Origin: Cherax quadricarinatus
Taxonomy: Eukaryota > Arthropoda > Malacostraca > Decapoda > Parastacidae
Direction of reading: 5' to 3'
Length of the DNA stretch: 64,000 nt
Assembly: GCF_038502225.1 (NCBI RefSeq)
Contig: NC_091355.1
Coordinates: 15,338,544 to 15,402,543 of the forward strand
The first letter of the stretch is position 1. Each line of letters starts with the position of its first letter. The position numbers and the translations under genes were made by a program. Shown piece by piece: positions 52,926-64,000 of the stretch. Under the pieces are notes generated by a model. That model worked only from the letters and a program-made list of their open reading frames with translations. It was not told where the DNA came from and ran no database searches.

Positions 52926-54285
52926 TATTTTATGCAGTTTTCAACATACCTCCAAATATACGAGTGGCGATAAGGGCCTTCAACAGGTCCTTGTGCGTTT
53001 GCTCAACACACTGAGGAAGTCTAGCTCCTACAGGTGCTAGAAATATATAATATCTCAGAGCCTACATCTCAAATTCTTCATCCAGCTCCCGGCGGTGGGC
53101 TGCGTGCCCTCCGTGGCAACCACCTTTAACCCTTTAATGTCTAATCCTTAATGAATATACGTCACCCAGGCGTGTCTGTATGGATTGCAGTGTGTAACTC
53201 TTTCTTCGTCTATATTTCTCCCTCAGTTCAATATCTGTAACCCAGAATAGTTTTGAGACTGGAATTCTCTCTCTTCCAAATCGTCAGTGGACGTTACCCG
53301 TAGAATACACTCATTTCTGAAGTTAGATGATGTGATTGGATGCACAATTAACCCGCATATAGGAGAAAGAAGCTTATGACGACGATTCTTTCTCCTATGT
53401 GCGGGTTATTTGTGTATTGTTCCAGTTACAGTATTGTATTTTTTTATTCTGGATGTGCTGGATCCTTGTCCAAATGTGAATAAATTGTCTCAGGAGTACA
53501 TGACTCCGTGAGAGGGGAAGAGCTAGCACATATATGCTCACCACTTTGGTTAAAGTGACAAATACATCAACCCATCTGTTCTCTCTTGTCTTCACCTTCA
53601 ACTCCTTCCAAATTTCCCTTCATTGTCTAATTAGTTAAACCTTCATCCACTGTTTTATGTTTTATTTCAGTAGGATGAGGATGGTCATCTGACATGCTTG
53701 TTACTACATACACTATTATAAATACTGAAAAAAATCTATACCCTCTTCCTACTGTCGTATATTCTGTTTACTGATATTCAGCCTAATAATTATACTGTGA
53801 ATTGCTATAAATGCATTAAATTTAAGGAGCAATTCTTTTACAATTTACCTATATTTTTTCTCCTCGTTTTCCATTGTTACAGTGTTATACGCTTCAAAAA
53901 CATCCCGTGATCGCCCTCACTTTATATCATTCATCCTCACGTTCATTCACCAACATCGACTGCTCTCGCGGACTAAAATGAATGCAGCTATGGAGTGACT
54001 GTGGTCTGTATTGAAAACACCGGAACGCCCCATCGAAATGTTTTCAATAGTGGGACACATGACCAGAAATCTATATACAAGTGGGAGACATGAGTTTTTT
54101 ATTAATGATAACTATATCATATATATAGTTAAATATCATTTAACTATAAAGTTATATATAATCGTTTATATATAAGCATAGAACGGAGAGCTGCATTAAC
54201 GGAACGTTGGTTAGGCCCTACTAGCTAATTAGGACTTTTTAATCAAAATCTCTCTGAAGAAAGGAGAGAAGAGGGATGGAGGGAA
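52926..54285. other. Intronic stretch with a short palindromic repeat
   Basis: At about 53348-53410 AACCCGCATATAGGAGAAAG and CTTTCTCCTATGTGCGGGTT form an inverted repeat around a short centre. It is related to the repeat end at 24385. No exon was recognised. Confidence 0.55.
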
Positions 54286-54422
54286 AGAGTGATGGAGGGA
54301 AAGAAGGATGGAGGGAAAGAAGGATGGAAGGAAAGAAGGATGGAGGGAAAGAAGGATGGAGGGAAAGAAGGATGGAGGGAAAGAAGGATGGAGGGAAAGA
54401 AGGATGGAGGGAAAGAAGGGAG
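54270..54422. repeat. 16-bp minisatellite next to the Ig exon donor
   Basis: About nine copies of GATGGAGGGAAAGAAG, purine-only on the plus strand. They end within about 20 bp of the 5' splice site of the 54439-54535 exon. Confidence 0.93.
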
Positions 54423-54438
54423 AGGATTGACTTCTGAC

Positions 54439-54535
54439 CTGGGGGGATTGCTGGCTACCCTGCAGGAGATGTTGACCCTCTCGCCACGACCCACTGCCAA
54501 TACTGTAGGCTTGTCCACCATACACTCGGGAGGGT
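54439..54535 (-). CDS. Sidestep-family receptor, exon encoding first half of C-terminal Ig domain
   Basis: This is an internal exon of a predicted cell-surface Ig-superfamily protein. On the minus strand it begins after a TTTGTTTCAG acceptor and ends at CCCCAG|GTCAGA. It carries 2 nt, 31 codons and 2 nt. The peptide contains PPEC, then VGRGERVNISC (B-strand cysteine) and ASNPP. The PPEC cysteine before the Ig B strand is a feature of Sidestep-like proteins, where it pairs with a second cysteine near the domain end. NIS is a possible N-glycosylation site. The AG left at the donor joins the G opening the 37886-38082 exon to make an Arg codon, giving a continuous Ig domain. Sidestep proteins are membrane receptors that bind Beaten-path proteins during axon guidance (family knowledge). 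A 16-bp minisatellite begins within about 20 bp of the donor. Which paralogue this is cannot be told. Confidence 0.8.
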
Positions 54536-54759
54536 CTGAAACAAATAATATATAGCTCCATAATGCAGAAAATAAAGTGGTAAAGTATAATTATATTACA
54601 GACAACACCAAAAAGCGTACAGTACCCGAGAATATAAAGGGCCTTAAATAATGCAGTGTAGTTTCCCAGATTATGCTACAGTACTGTTAAAAACAATGAA
54701 GTATCAGATAATATTATGATACAGTGTAGTACCATAAATTACAGTGTAGTACAAAAGGT

Positions 54760-55802
<1,043 letters not shown>

Positions 55803-55990
55803 CACGAGATCGCAATGACACGATTGCAAACAAACCATACCACGGGCGGGGGTTAGAACCCGCGATCAGAGAGTCTTGAAACTCCAGACCGACGCGTCAG
55901 CCAGCTGGCTCAGTGGCTAACGCGTCGGTCTGGAGTTTTATGACTCTCTGATCGCGGGTTCTCACCCCGCCCGTGGTATGGTTTGTTGTA
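55803..55990. mobile_element. Head-to-head inverted pair of tRNA-like SINEs (palindrome)
   Basis: The left arm (55803-55895, minus orientation) has AATGACACGATTGCAAACAA, CCATACCACGGGCGGG and GAACCCGCGATCAGAGAG. The right arm (about 55897-55988, plus) has CAGCTGGCTCAGTGGCTAAC (A box TGGCTCAGTGG), GCGTCGGTCTGGAGTTTT, CGCGGGTTCTCACCCCGCC and GTGGTATGGTTTG. The arms are near-perfect inverted copies. It is the same SINE family as 7985-8140 and 25018-25350. The outer 3' end is complete only on the left side. Confidence 0.85.
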
Positions 55991-56543
55991 CAGAAACTTT
56001 GGAGAACAAAGAATTTCGATTTATGGTTGATAAAATTAAGAAAAGTGGCACCTTCATAGCTTAATAACAATTCAAGCTTACCTCTCCGTATGGTACCAGT
56101 ATTAAAAAATAAAGCTGTTTAAGAGATCAGAAGAGAAGTTCTCAAGCCATGAAATATATTAATGTTTAAAGTTTAATTAAAGTCGATAAGAAAAATCTTT
56201 CTCAAGATATCGCATGAACAATCTTTTACTTTTATTAGAGGTATCCCCCTTCTGGATATAAGTAGAATACAAGTGAATATAATAAATTGCAATACAGTTA
56301 TATTAAAATAACCGCAGTTGTGCAATTATTATAAAAAAAAACGTACCTAGATCAACAAAATAGGAAACAAACACAGAGATCTGGGGTACACCTCTGTCGT
56401 CCTGGAAAGAAAAATAACAAAATGTAAACTGCATACCAGAGCAATAATGCATCTACAGTTTCCTTCTTCCAGGAAGAAGTCCAACATCAATACCAGAAAA
56501 AGTGGTTGGCAATGTGTTTCTGGCTGTTGTGTAAGGTGGGTTT

Positions 56544-56545
<2 letters not shown>
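55991..56545. other. Intronic stretch holding only the candidate micro-exon
   Basis: AT-rich. Apart from the candidate at 56347-56401, no exon or repeat was seen. Confidence 0.4.
56347..56401 (-). CDS. Candidate 55-nt upstream micro-exon of the Sidestep-like gene
   Basis: The minus strand shows a pyrimidine-rich acceptor ending TTTCTTTCCAG and a consensus donor CTAG|GTACGT, 55 nt apart. One frame is open (DDRGVPQISVFVSYFVDL) and leaves a single G. That G joins the AC opening the 54439-54535 exon as an Asp codon, giving ...VDLD-PPEC. The hydrophobic alternation could be the last strand of the preceding Ig domain. Against it: the exon is tiny, it has no diagnostic Ig residue, and pseudo-exons of this size occur by chance. 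I treat it as a hypothesis only. Confidence 0.2.
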
Positions 56546-56993
<448 letters not shown>

Positions 56994-58286
56994 GAGCCAG
57001 TTTATCAGCATCCTGTCGGCCAACATTAGAGTATTCATTACCAGTGTTGGAGAGCTCACACACAGTTTTGTGAACACTCGACGTCCCGACATGATAGCTG
57101 TTGTTGAAACATTTTTGGACGACAGGACTCCAGAAAATTTTGCAAGAATTGTTGGCTACACCTCATGGATGAGAAGAGACAGGCAAGGGCAAGGAGTAGG
57201 TGTTGCCCTGTGCTTCTCTAAAAGTGTACATAACCAACACATTGATGTTGCCGTCCCTAATCATCTTGAAATGATGTTCTACACTGCACATACTAATACC
57301 TTCGTACTAGTAAGTGCAATGTACAGACCTCAGTGGCAATATATACACCCCATCAACTTCCTAATGGGAAATGTGGACTCCCTTCTACTCCAACACAACT
57401 GTCAACATACAATTGTTGGTGACCTCAACCAACATCTTATACAGAGGGACTTTAATGACCATTCTGCAGTGTTTGACATGATAAACTTTGCTGATTTCCC
57501 TACTCACATCTCTGGCCCCTCCCTTGACCCAGTAGTGAGTGATCTGGCAGAAGGTATAGTCACTTGTCAACCCCTCGGCTATGTTGGATCGTCTGACCAC
57601 AAGGCTGTTTTTACGACACGATCCCAACTGAACGAGGTGAGGAGTCCACACTCAACCTGGCTATGGGAAAGACGTAATTAGCCAGCCCTTTGCTCTGAGC
57701 TCGCCACCACCGATTGGAATGCTCTTCTCCAAGAGGATGCTGACAACCAAGTGAATGCCTTCACTGGACATATCCTTAATCTACAACAAGAACACATCCC
57801 TCACCGGCAGTATGTGGCGAAGCCTTGGTTCGGCTTTCGTTGTAGAGAGGCTGCTACTGCAAAGTACAAGGCCTGGAGACGGTATAAGAGACATCCCACT
57901 ACCTATAACAAGAATTTGCACAGGCAAGCCGGTAGGCATATGCGTGAAGTTTAAAAGTGGGCCATTTCTAAATGGGAAGTGGACACAAAAAGAAAGCTAG
58001 CATTAGATAGAGTGGGCTCCAAAACCTGGTGGTCCCTGGTCAAGGACAGACAAGGTTATCTGCCGGATGAATTCATTCCGCCCTTAAATCAACAGGATGG
58101 GACAACCTCTACTGGTAATCAAGAGAAAGCAGACCTCTTTGCCGAACACTTTGTTACCATAATGCAAGATCCTGATCCAGCAAGGGACCCTCCTTGACTA
58201 GCTGCAAGAAGTGTATCGAAGCTGTCAGGGGTGACAATAAGGCAGGAGGAGGTGCATCTTCTTAAATCGCTTGGTCAAGAGAGGGC
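56994..58286 (+). mobile_element. LINE C: endonuclease and linker fragment, truncated at both ends
   Basis: One frame runs through the whole fragment with only three stops (TAG 57679, TAA 57952, TGA 58195). It shows the exonuclease-endonuclease-phosphatase fold motifs of jockey/CR1-type LINEs: SANIRV, PDMIAVVETFLDD (catalytic Glu), GVGVALCFS, YRPQ, IVGDLNQHL and GSSDHKAV (SDH). A linker follows with KPWFGFRCREAATAKYKAWRRYKR, TWWSLVKDRQGYLPDEFIPPL and ADLFAEHFV. The similarity stops at LLKSLGQERAWAL, just where the RT domain should begin, and polypyrimidine DNA takes over. The 5' junction is in (GA)n. The three stops make it inactive. Confidence 0.9.
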
Positions 58287-59020
58287 TTGGGCCCTTTCTC
58301 TTCTTCCTCCTCCCTCACTTCTATTTCCCTTTCTTTTCCCTCTTCCCTACGCTTCCCTTACCATTCCCTCCTTAATCGTCTCTTTTCCTTTTCTTTTTCC
58401 CATTTTCCCTTACCTATCCTGTTCATCCTTTCCCTCTTTCTCCCTCTACTCCACTTCCCTTCCCTTTTATTTTCCTTTTCTTCCTCCCTCACTTTTCTCT
58501 CCCCTGTCCTCTCCTTTCCTTCTCTTCCCTTATCACCCCTTTTTATCCCGTCTCCCTCACTTATCCACCCGTTTCCTCCCTCTTATTATCCATCCCACCT
58601 CTTCCATTCCCTTATATATACATTCCGTTTCCTTCCCCGCGCATCACCTTGCCTCATTCCATTCCCTCCAGTATTCTCCAACTCTCCCCCTCTTCCTTGC
58701 CCTGCTACTCCGTCCCCCAGTCCACTTGTCAACTGGTAAATTCTCACTCTGCAGCACGACAAGTGCCAAAGTTGAGCTTAATGTACACACTGAATTGAAC
58801 GGGAGAAGTGAGGCATACTGATGAGGGGAGAGGAGGAGGAGGGGGGAGAGGAGGAGGGGGAATAGGAGAAGGAAGAGGAAAAGGAAGAGGAAAAGGAAGA
58901 GGAAAAGGAAGAGGAGGAGGAAGAGGAGGAGGAAGAGGAGGAGGAAGAGGAGGAGGAAGAGGAGGAGGAAGAGGAGGAGGAAGAGGAGGAGGAAGAGGAG
59001 AAAGAGCAGGCGGAGAGCTG
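58287..59020. repeat. Polypyrimidine stretch, then (GGA/GAAGAG)n purine stretch
   Basis: 58287-58735 is C/T-rich (TTCCCTT-type). 58803-59020 is almost purely purine, with GAAGAGGAGGAG units. Long frames here are compositional. Confidence 0.9.
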
Positions 59021-59149
59021 AGGGATTGTTGATAGGGAGATTGACCAAAGTGTCAGAGTTTGTGACTGTGTACCGTAGATGAGATCAATATTGTGTTTGT
59101 TGATCAAATGTTTAAGAGTAAATTACTGGAGGAGTAAGGTAGGTAGGTA

Positions 59150-59534
59150 GGTAGGTGTACTCACCTATTTGTACTCACCTATTTGTGGTTGCAGGGGTCG
59201 AGTCTTAGCTCCTGGCCCCGCCTCTTGACCGGTTGCTACTGGGCCCTCTCTCTCCCCGCTCCATGAGCTTTATCAAACCTCGTCTTAAAACTGTGTATGG
59301 TTCCTGCCTCCACTACGTCATTTTCTAGGCTATTCCACTGCCTTACAACTCTATGACTGAAGAAATACTTCCTAATATCTCTCTGACTCATTTGTGTCTT
59401 CAACTTCCAATTGTGGCCTCTTGTTTGTGTCCCCTCCCTGGAACATCCTGTCTTTGTCCACCTTGTCTATTCCACTCAGTATTTTATATGTCGTTATCAT
59501 GTCTCCCCTGACCCTCCTGTCCTCCAGTGTCATC

Positions 59535-59536
<2 letters not shown>
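59150..59536 (-). mobile_element. LINE B copy 5, minus strand, 3' end
   Basis: Minus strand: TGATGACACTGGAGGACAGG, ACATGATAACGACATATAAA (MITTYKI), ATTGGAAGTTGAAGACAC, AGAGATATTAGGAAGTATTT, GAGGCGGGGCCAGGAGC and TCGACCCCTGCAACC. It ends in a tandem AAATAGGTGAGTAC tail and ACCT repeats. Its truncated 5' end joins (AC)n (plus-strand GT tract 59537-59740). It preserves the body segment that is altered in copies 3 and 4. Confidence 0.9.
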
Positions 59537-59750
<214 letters not shown>

Positions 59751-59799
59751 TAGATAAGAGACAAAGTTTCATTTGCTTCTGAGAAAATACTGATGTAGT

Positions 59800-60135
59800 C
59801 TATACAGCCTGATGGTGCTGCTGGAGCTGGTGCACACATCAGTACCCGGCGATGAAATAAATATCCTGAGGGTGAAATTTGACATCGTACCGATTATTAA
59901 GTTTCATGTGGGAAATCTTCTAAGCAAGAAAGCCAACAAACTTGCATCGTTAGGGCGCATACTGAGGCGCTTCTCGTACTTGCTCCACAGGAGAGGCTGT
60001 AAAACTTGCAAAGACACACTCATTAAGACTAACCTTGAGTGTGCACCACTCTCTGAGATTGCCTCTCTTAAATTCCATCTCTGTTTCCCTGGCAAGATCG
60101 AGGACTATCCATGTGAAATAATTATTATTTATTAT
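59800..60135 (+). mobile_element. LINE D: decayed fragment downstream of the RT catalytic core
   Basis: DEINILRVKFDIVPIIKFH matches the (I)NILGVTFD-x-x-LTF-x-x-H block found after the RT catalytic core of jockey-like LINEs. It is followed by LLSKKANKLASLGRI, YLLHRRGCKTCKDTL and LECAPL (usual LLDRRGCETLYKAQVRS-x-LEYA). Similarity then degrades. A TATTATAATCAAGTACTAAAC segment follows at about 60130. Confidence 0.65.
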
Positions 60136-61104
60136 AATCAAGTACTAAACCCATGCCTCCATGTGGGGAAACTCGTCATATGTAAATAGTTGAAAATTTC
60201 TCCCTTTAGCTGTATAAATCTTATTATGAGGCTGTTTAAGAGCAAACTTTGTATGTAGGTGGTAATGTTGATATTTGGACGAATATAAGAGGCTTTTACC
60301 TTCGTTGCTTTCGTGTACTTTCGTAAGAGTATTTGCCAGCATTACCTAGCAGACAAGTGTCTAACACACTTAGTGATTTGTCTGATGTCTTTGAGGTATT
60401 TCACTTACTCTCTACTTTATTTCTCTTGTTGACTTTACCCTCCACTTTACTCCCGAAAATGTCAGATACATTATTTATTTTTGTTGACATGTTTAGTTAC
60501 TACAGTTTTGTTTTTAACCTTGTATTTACTGTCTTCATGTATTGTTACTAGTCAAGGATTCCCTTTGGGACATTAACATAGTCTGTTTTGAAGCCCTTTT
60601 CTTTTGGGCCTTCAGTCATTAACTAGAAAAGTGTCTGGTAACTTACCTGTATCTTTTCAGCACACGAGCTTTCCTTGAGTCAAATAAAGGTGTAGGTTTA
60701 GGAACAGGCTGACTTAATAGCTGATGCTATAGTTAATGCCGAGTAGTCCATCACACAGTTATCCATGATGACCGGTATTGACTTTGCTTACTTTCATACA
60801 CAATCTTCGTTCCTCGGTGACCCATATATACCAACTTCGTCACCGGTACTACAACCCTCCTGAGACTCTTGAGTGCACTTAACTCCGTCACAAGATCTAC
60901 CTTCTCGAAGACTGAGACCTACACCAGCTTCGCTGGTCATAACTCTGCAGTTTTATGTTACCAGGTAAACTGAGGACAGTCATTAGATAACGAACCCATT
61001 ACGTCATGGTTCTGCCACATCAATTCTTGTTAAAATGTAGACAGTATTTGAGTTTTTATCTTCCATTTAACTAAATGGCTATAATTATGACCATAATTTT
61101 TAAA
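60136..61104. other. Gene-free stretch, nothing recognised
   Basis: No exon or repeat was supported. Confidence 0.45.
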
Positions 61105-61228
61105 GGGGTGGACCGGTAAGCTAGCGGAAGGCCTCGGTCAGATGACCAAAAGCTCCAACGGCGGGTCATCATCTGAGACCCGCGTCTGGAAACGTTTGTT
61201 TCCTGACGAACCTTACCTAACCTTTTAT
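61105..61228 (-). mobile_element. Dispersed repeat, copy 2 of the 52.1-kb module
   Basis: AAAGGGGTGGACCGGTAAGC, GGAAGGCCTCGGTCAGATGA, GGCGGGTCATCATCTGAG and CGAACCTTACCTAACC. It is the reverse complement of 52150-52285 with few differences. It lacks the triple TTAGG. Confidence 0.7.
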
Positions 61229-61566
61229 CTTTCATTTTCTAGTTTCTCTTATCATCGGACATATACATAGTTTTTATTTGTTTCTAATTAATAATGATAC
61301 TCAGTTTTTAAGCATCATATTTATCTATCCTTGAGTTAATTTAAATTGGTTCTAAGTATTATTCACTCATTTTTTTCATAAGAGGAAAGCACGATTCTTT
61401 CAGCTTACATACAGAGGAAAAAAACAGTAATATTTCCCTGACAACCCATCGTCGTTAGGCAGGTCATCTCACTGATTTGACTGGTTTTAATATTAAGTAT
61501 ATGATCTATGGCTCATCTTGTTCAGTCACAAGAAAGTTAGTACACCAAACGACGGGTTCCAATATG

Positions 61567-61568
<2 letters not shown>

Positions 61569-61622
<54 letters not shown>

Positions 61623-61760
61623 TTGAGAGGTATGATCAAGCTCACGGTTCAGGGAGCGAGACCTAGTAGCGACCAGTGAAGAGGCGGGGCCAGGAGCTCG
61701 GACTCGACCCCTGCAACCTCAACTAGGTGAGTACAACTAGGCGAGTACACACGCACAACA
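61569..61760 (+). mobile_element. (AC)n followed by LINE B copy 6 tail
   Basis: (AC)n at 61569-61620. A very short LINE B end follows: GAGAGGTATGATCAAGCTCA, CTAGTAGCGACCAGTGAAGA, GGCGGGGCCAGGAGCTC, CCTGCAACCTCAACTAGG and the doubled CTAGGYGAGTAC tail. It then runs into ACACGCACAACACA. Only about 135 bp of the element is present. Confidence 0.88.
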
Positions 61761-61832
61761 CATTTCAACGCCCTCATCTAAACATGATGATCTCACACGG
61801 TAGTCACACGCATTCCAACTGTCTACCGTTAA

Positions 61833-63775
61833 CGTATTTTAGTTTCCCCTTGCATGACGTGAAGAAACAGTAAGGCAAATACCACATCTAGTATCGGGCC
61901 CTTACTCAGACAGGATGGGACTTACACAGATGACAACAAGGAAATGAGTGAAATATTGAAATCCCAGTACGAATCTGTGTTTAGTGAACCACTAATCGGT
62001 CTGAGGATCGACGACCCAAATGATTTCTTCATGAATGAGCCTCAAAACTCCATAAATGTATGCCAGATTTCCGACATTACCCTAACTCCGATAGATTTCG
62101 AAAAAGCCATTGACAACATGCCTATGCACTCAGCCCCGGGCCCAGACTCGTGGAACTCTGTTTTCATTAAGAACTGCAAGAAACCCCTCTCGCGTGCCCT
62201 AAGTACACTATGGAGGAGGAGCTTGGACATGGGTGAAATTCCACAGTCACTTAAAACAACGGATATAGCCCCACTCCATAAAGGTGGCAGCAAAGCATTA
62301 GCTAAGAACTATAGACCAATAGCTCTGACGTCCCACATCATAAAAATCTTTGAAAGAGTGCTAAGAAGCAGGATTGCAAATCACCTGGATTCCCAAAATC
62401 TGCACAATCCAGGGCAACATGGGTTCAGGGCAGGTCGCTCCTGCCTCTCACAACTACTGGATCACTATGACATGGCCTTGGATGCACTGGAAGAAAATCA
62501 GAATGCAGATGTAATATACACAGACTTTGCAAAAGCATTTGACAAATGCGATCATGGCGTAATAGCCCATAAAATACGTGCTAAAGTAATAACTGGGAAA
62601 GTGGGGAGATGGATCTTCAACTTCCTAACAAATCGAACACAAAGAGTAGTGGTCAACAGAGTTAAATCGGAGGCTGCCATAGTGAAGAGCTCTGTTCCAC
62701 AAGGCACAGTACTCGCCCCCATCTTATTCCTTATCCTCATATCAGACATAAACAGAGATATACACCACAGCACCGTATCATCCTTTGCGGATGATACTAG
62801 GATCTGCATGAGGCTGTCATCTGCTGAGGACGCGGTTAACCTCCAAGAAGATATAAACAAAGTTTTCCAGTGGGCAACGGTAAACAATATGATGTTCAAT
62901 GAGGACAAATTCCAACTACTCCGTTATGGAAAACTGGAGGAGATAATAACTAGAACAGAGTATACTACTGACTCCGGCCATACAATAGAGCGGAAAAATA
63001 ATGTAAGGGACCTGGGAGTAGTAATGTCTGAGGATCTCACTTTCAAGGATCACAACAGTGCCACGATCGCACGTGCAAAGAAAATGATAGGATGGATAAT
63101 GAGAACTTTCAAAACGAGAGATGCCAAGCCCATGATGATCCTTTTCAAATCACTTGTTCTCTCTAGGCTGGAATACTGCTGTACATTAACATCTCCATTC
63201 AAAGCAGGTGAAATCGCAGATCTAGAGAGTGTACAGAGATCCTTTACTGCACGTATAAGTTCTGTCAAGCACCTTAACTACTGGGAACGCTTGGAAGCAC
63301 TTGACTTGTACTCGTTGGAACGCAGGAGGGAGAGATATATCATAATCTACACTTGGAAAATCTTGGAAGGAATGGTCCCAAATCTGCACACAGAAATCAC
63401 TCCCTACGAAAGTAAAAGACTGGGCAGGCGATGCAAAATGCCCCCAATAAAAAGTAGGGGCGCCATTGGTACACTAAGAGAAAACACCATAAGTGTCCGG
63501 GGCCCAAAACTGTTCAACAGCCTCCCATCAAGCATTAGGGGAATTGCCAATAAACCCCTGGCTGCCTTCAAGAGAGAGCTGGACAGATACCTAAAGTCAG
63601 TGCCGGATCAGCCGGGCTGTGGCTCGTACGTTGGACTGCGTGCGGCCAGCAGTAACAGCCTAGTTGATCAGGCCCTGATCCATCGGGAGGCCTGGTCATG
63701 GACCGGGCCGCGGGGGCGTTGATCCCCGGAATAACCTCCAGATAACCTCCAGGTACTCTATAGTGGAGGCTCCAG
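61833..63775 (+). mobile_element. LINE E (CR1-like), 5'-truncated copy with uninterrupted RT frame
   Basis: Coding similarity begins in the linker (SIGPLLRQDGTYTDDNKEM) and runs through RT to the stop at 63720-63722. A short 3' UTR follows in which ATAACCTCCAG is repeated before GTACTC, resembling the short direct-repeat 3' ends of CR1 elements. The same 3' coding end is present, truncated and on the other strand, at 23815-24085. Confidence 0.88.
61944..63722 (+). CDS. LINE E reverse transcriptase (partial ORF2, 592 codons)
   Basis: RNA-dependent DNA polymerase of a CR1-like non-LTR retrotransposon. The frame is open from 61863; the first Met at 61944 is convenient, not a proven start, because the 5' endonuclease part is missing. 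Blocks: APGPDSWNSVFIKN (65-78), NYRPIALTS (122-130), GFRAGRSCLSQLL (160-172), motif A YTDFAKAFDKCDHGV (192-206), motif B SSVPQGTVLAPILF (249-262) and motif C SSFADDTRICM (279-289). The post-RT regions are NNMMFNEDKFQLLRYG, NNVRDLGVVMSEDLTF and LVLSRLEYCCTLTSPF. The C-terminus has RGPKLFNSLPSSIRGI and LKSVPDQPGCGSYVGLRAASS. Catalytic Asp residues are intact and there is no stop or frameshift, so it inserted recently or is under little decay. Without its endonuclease it is not autonomous. Confidence 0.88.
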   Translation: MSEILKSQYESVFSEPLIGLRIDDPNDFFMNEPQNSINVCQISDITLTPIDFEKAIDNMPMHSAPGPDSWNSVFIKNCKKPLSRALSTLWRRSLDMGEIPQSLKTTDIAPLHKGGSKALAKNYRPIALTSHIIKIFERVLRSRIANHLDSQNLHNPGQHGFRAGRSCLSQLLDHYDMALDALEENQNADVIYTDFAKAFDKCDHGVIAHKIRAKVITGKVGRWIFNFLTNRTQRVVVNRVKSEAAIVKSSVPQGTVLAPILFLILISDINRDIHHSTVSSFADDTRICMRLSSAEDAVNLQEDINKVFQWATVNNMMFNEDKFQLLRYGKLEEIITRTEYTTDSGHTIERKNNVRDLGVVMSEDLTFKDHNSATIARAKKMIGWIMRTFKTRDAKPMMILFKSLVLSRLEYCCTLTSPFKAGEIADLESVQRSFTARISSVKHLNYWERLEALDLYSLERRRERYIIIYTWKILEGMVPNLHTEITPYESKRLGRRCKMPPIKSRGAIGTLRENTISVRGPKLFNSLPSSIRGIANKPLAAFKRELDRYLKSVPDQPGCGSYVGLRAASSNSLVDQALIHREAWSWTGPRGR

Positions 63776-63875
63776 CATTGCACAGCTATTAAATATATTA
63801 AACAATGAAGACGAATAGTTGGACCTGGAGGTGGAGCATAACACGGAATATCCGATACTCGCAAATTCAAAGCAA

Positions 63876-64000
63876 ACGCGAGCACGCGCACGCTCACAGA
63901 GGCTGCAGGTCTGGTCCAGCAACTGGCTCCTGGCGTTTAACCCCACCAAGTGCAAAGACATAAAGGTCGGAAAAGGGCAAAAAAAAAAAACCGCAGACAG
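63876..64000 (+). mobile_element. LINE B copy 7, start of a fragment cut by the window edge
   Basis: An ACGCGAGCACGCGCACGCTC stretch leads into AGAGGCTGCAGGTCTGGTCC, GCAACTGGCTCCTGGCG and CCCACCAAGTGCAAAGAC. This is the LQ(A/V)WSSNWLLAFNPTKCK block of the family. The copy runs off the right edge. Confidence 0.85.

Overview
This is a nuclear, intron- and repeat-rich eukaryotic window, most likely from a decapod crustacean (crayfish- or shrimp-like). Evidence for that: long dinucleotide microsatellites; many minisatellite arrays; several CR1/jockey-like LINE fragments; tRNA-derived SINEs and fold-back repeats of kinds I associate with decapod genomes; and one arthropod-type cell-adhesion gene. 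The species assignment is inference. Nothing looks bacterial: there are no operons, ribosome binding sites or CRISPR arrays.

The only host gene I can support lies on the minus strand and spans nearly the whole window. Three exons (54439-54535, 37886-38082, 1485-1778) have good AG/GT splice sites and compatible phases. Joined in that order they encode a C-terminal Ig domain followed by an FN3 domain of the Sidestep (Beat receptor) family. The introns between them are about 16.4 kb and 36.1 kb. Upstream exons (signal peptide, earlier Ig domains) and downstream exons (transmembrane segment, cytoplasmic tail) are outside the window or not recognised. A 55-nt candidate micro-exon (56347-56401) fits the phase but is weak. 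Almost everything else is intronic or flanking repeat.

Layout, left to right: 0-1.5 kb microsatellites, then the FN3 exon. 3.6-5.9 kb: a minus-strand LINE between two (TA)n tracts. 7.7-8.3 kb: a degenerate tandem array holding a palindromic SINE pair. 9.1-12.4 kb: an old 20-bp minisatellite split by a dead mariner-like transposase. 13.7 kb: a pogo-type MITE. 14.5-15.8 kb: a 20-bp minisatellite. 16.6-26.5 kb: more minisatellites, fold-back repeats, SINEs and MITEs. 27-33 kb: LINE fragments and a 777-bp fold-back element nested in a SINE. 33.6-35.6 kb: a GC-rich minisatellite, a TA-flanked SINE complex and a hAT-type MITE. 36-42 kb: the Ig exon plus at least three LINE copies bounded by (AC)n. 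42-49.4 kb: purine-rich DNA and minisatellites, including a 27-bp array. 49.8-51.5 kb: poly-A and a 1.4-kb polypyrimidine tract. 52-56 kb: interspersed repeats and the first Ig exon. 56.5-64 kb: a LINE endonuclease fragment, LINE tails and an uninterrupted 592-codon LINE reverse transcriptase.

The strongest pattern beyond the gene is how consistently retroelements join microsatellites. One CR1/jockey-like family repeatedly starts and ends in (AC)n, while another LINE and two or three SINE families end in (TA)n. Almost all of the long open frames are translations of tandem repeats and are not annotated as genes.
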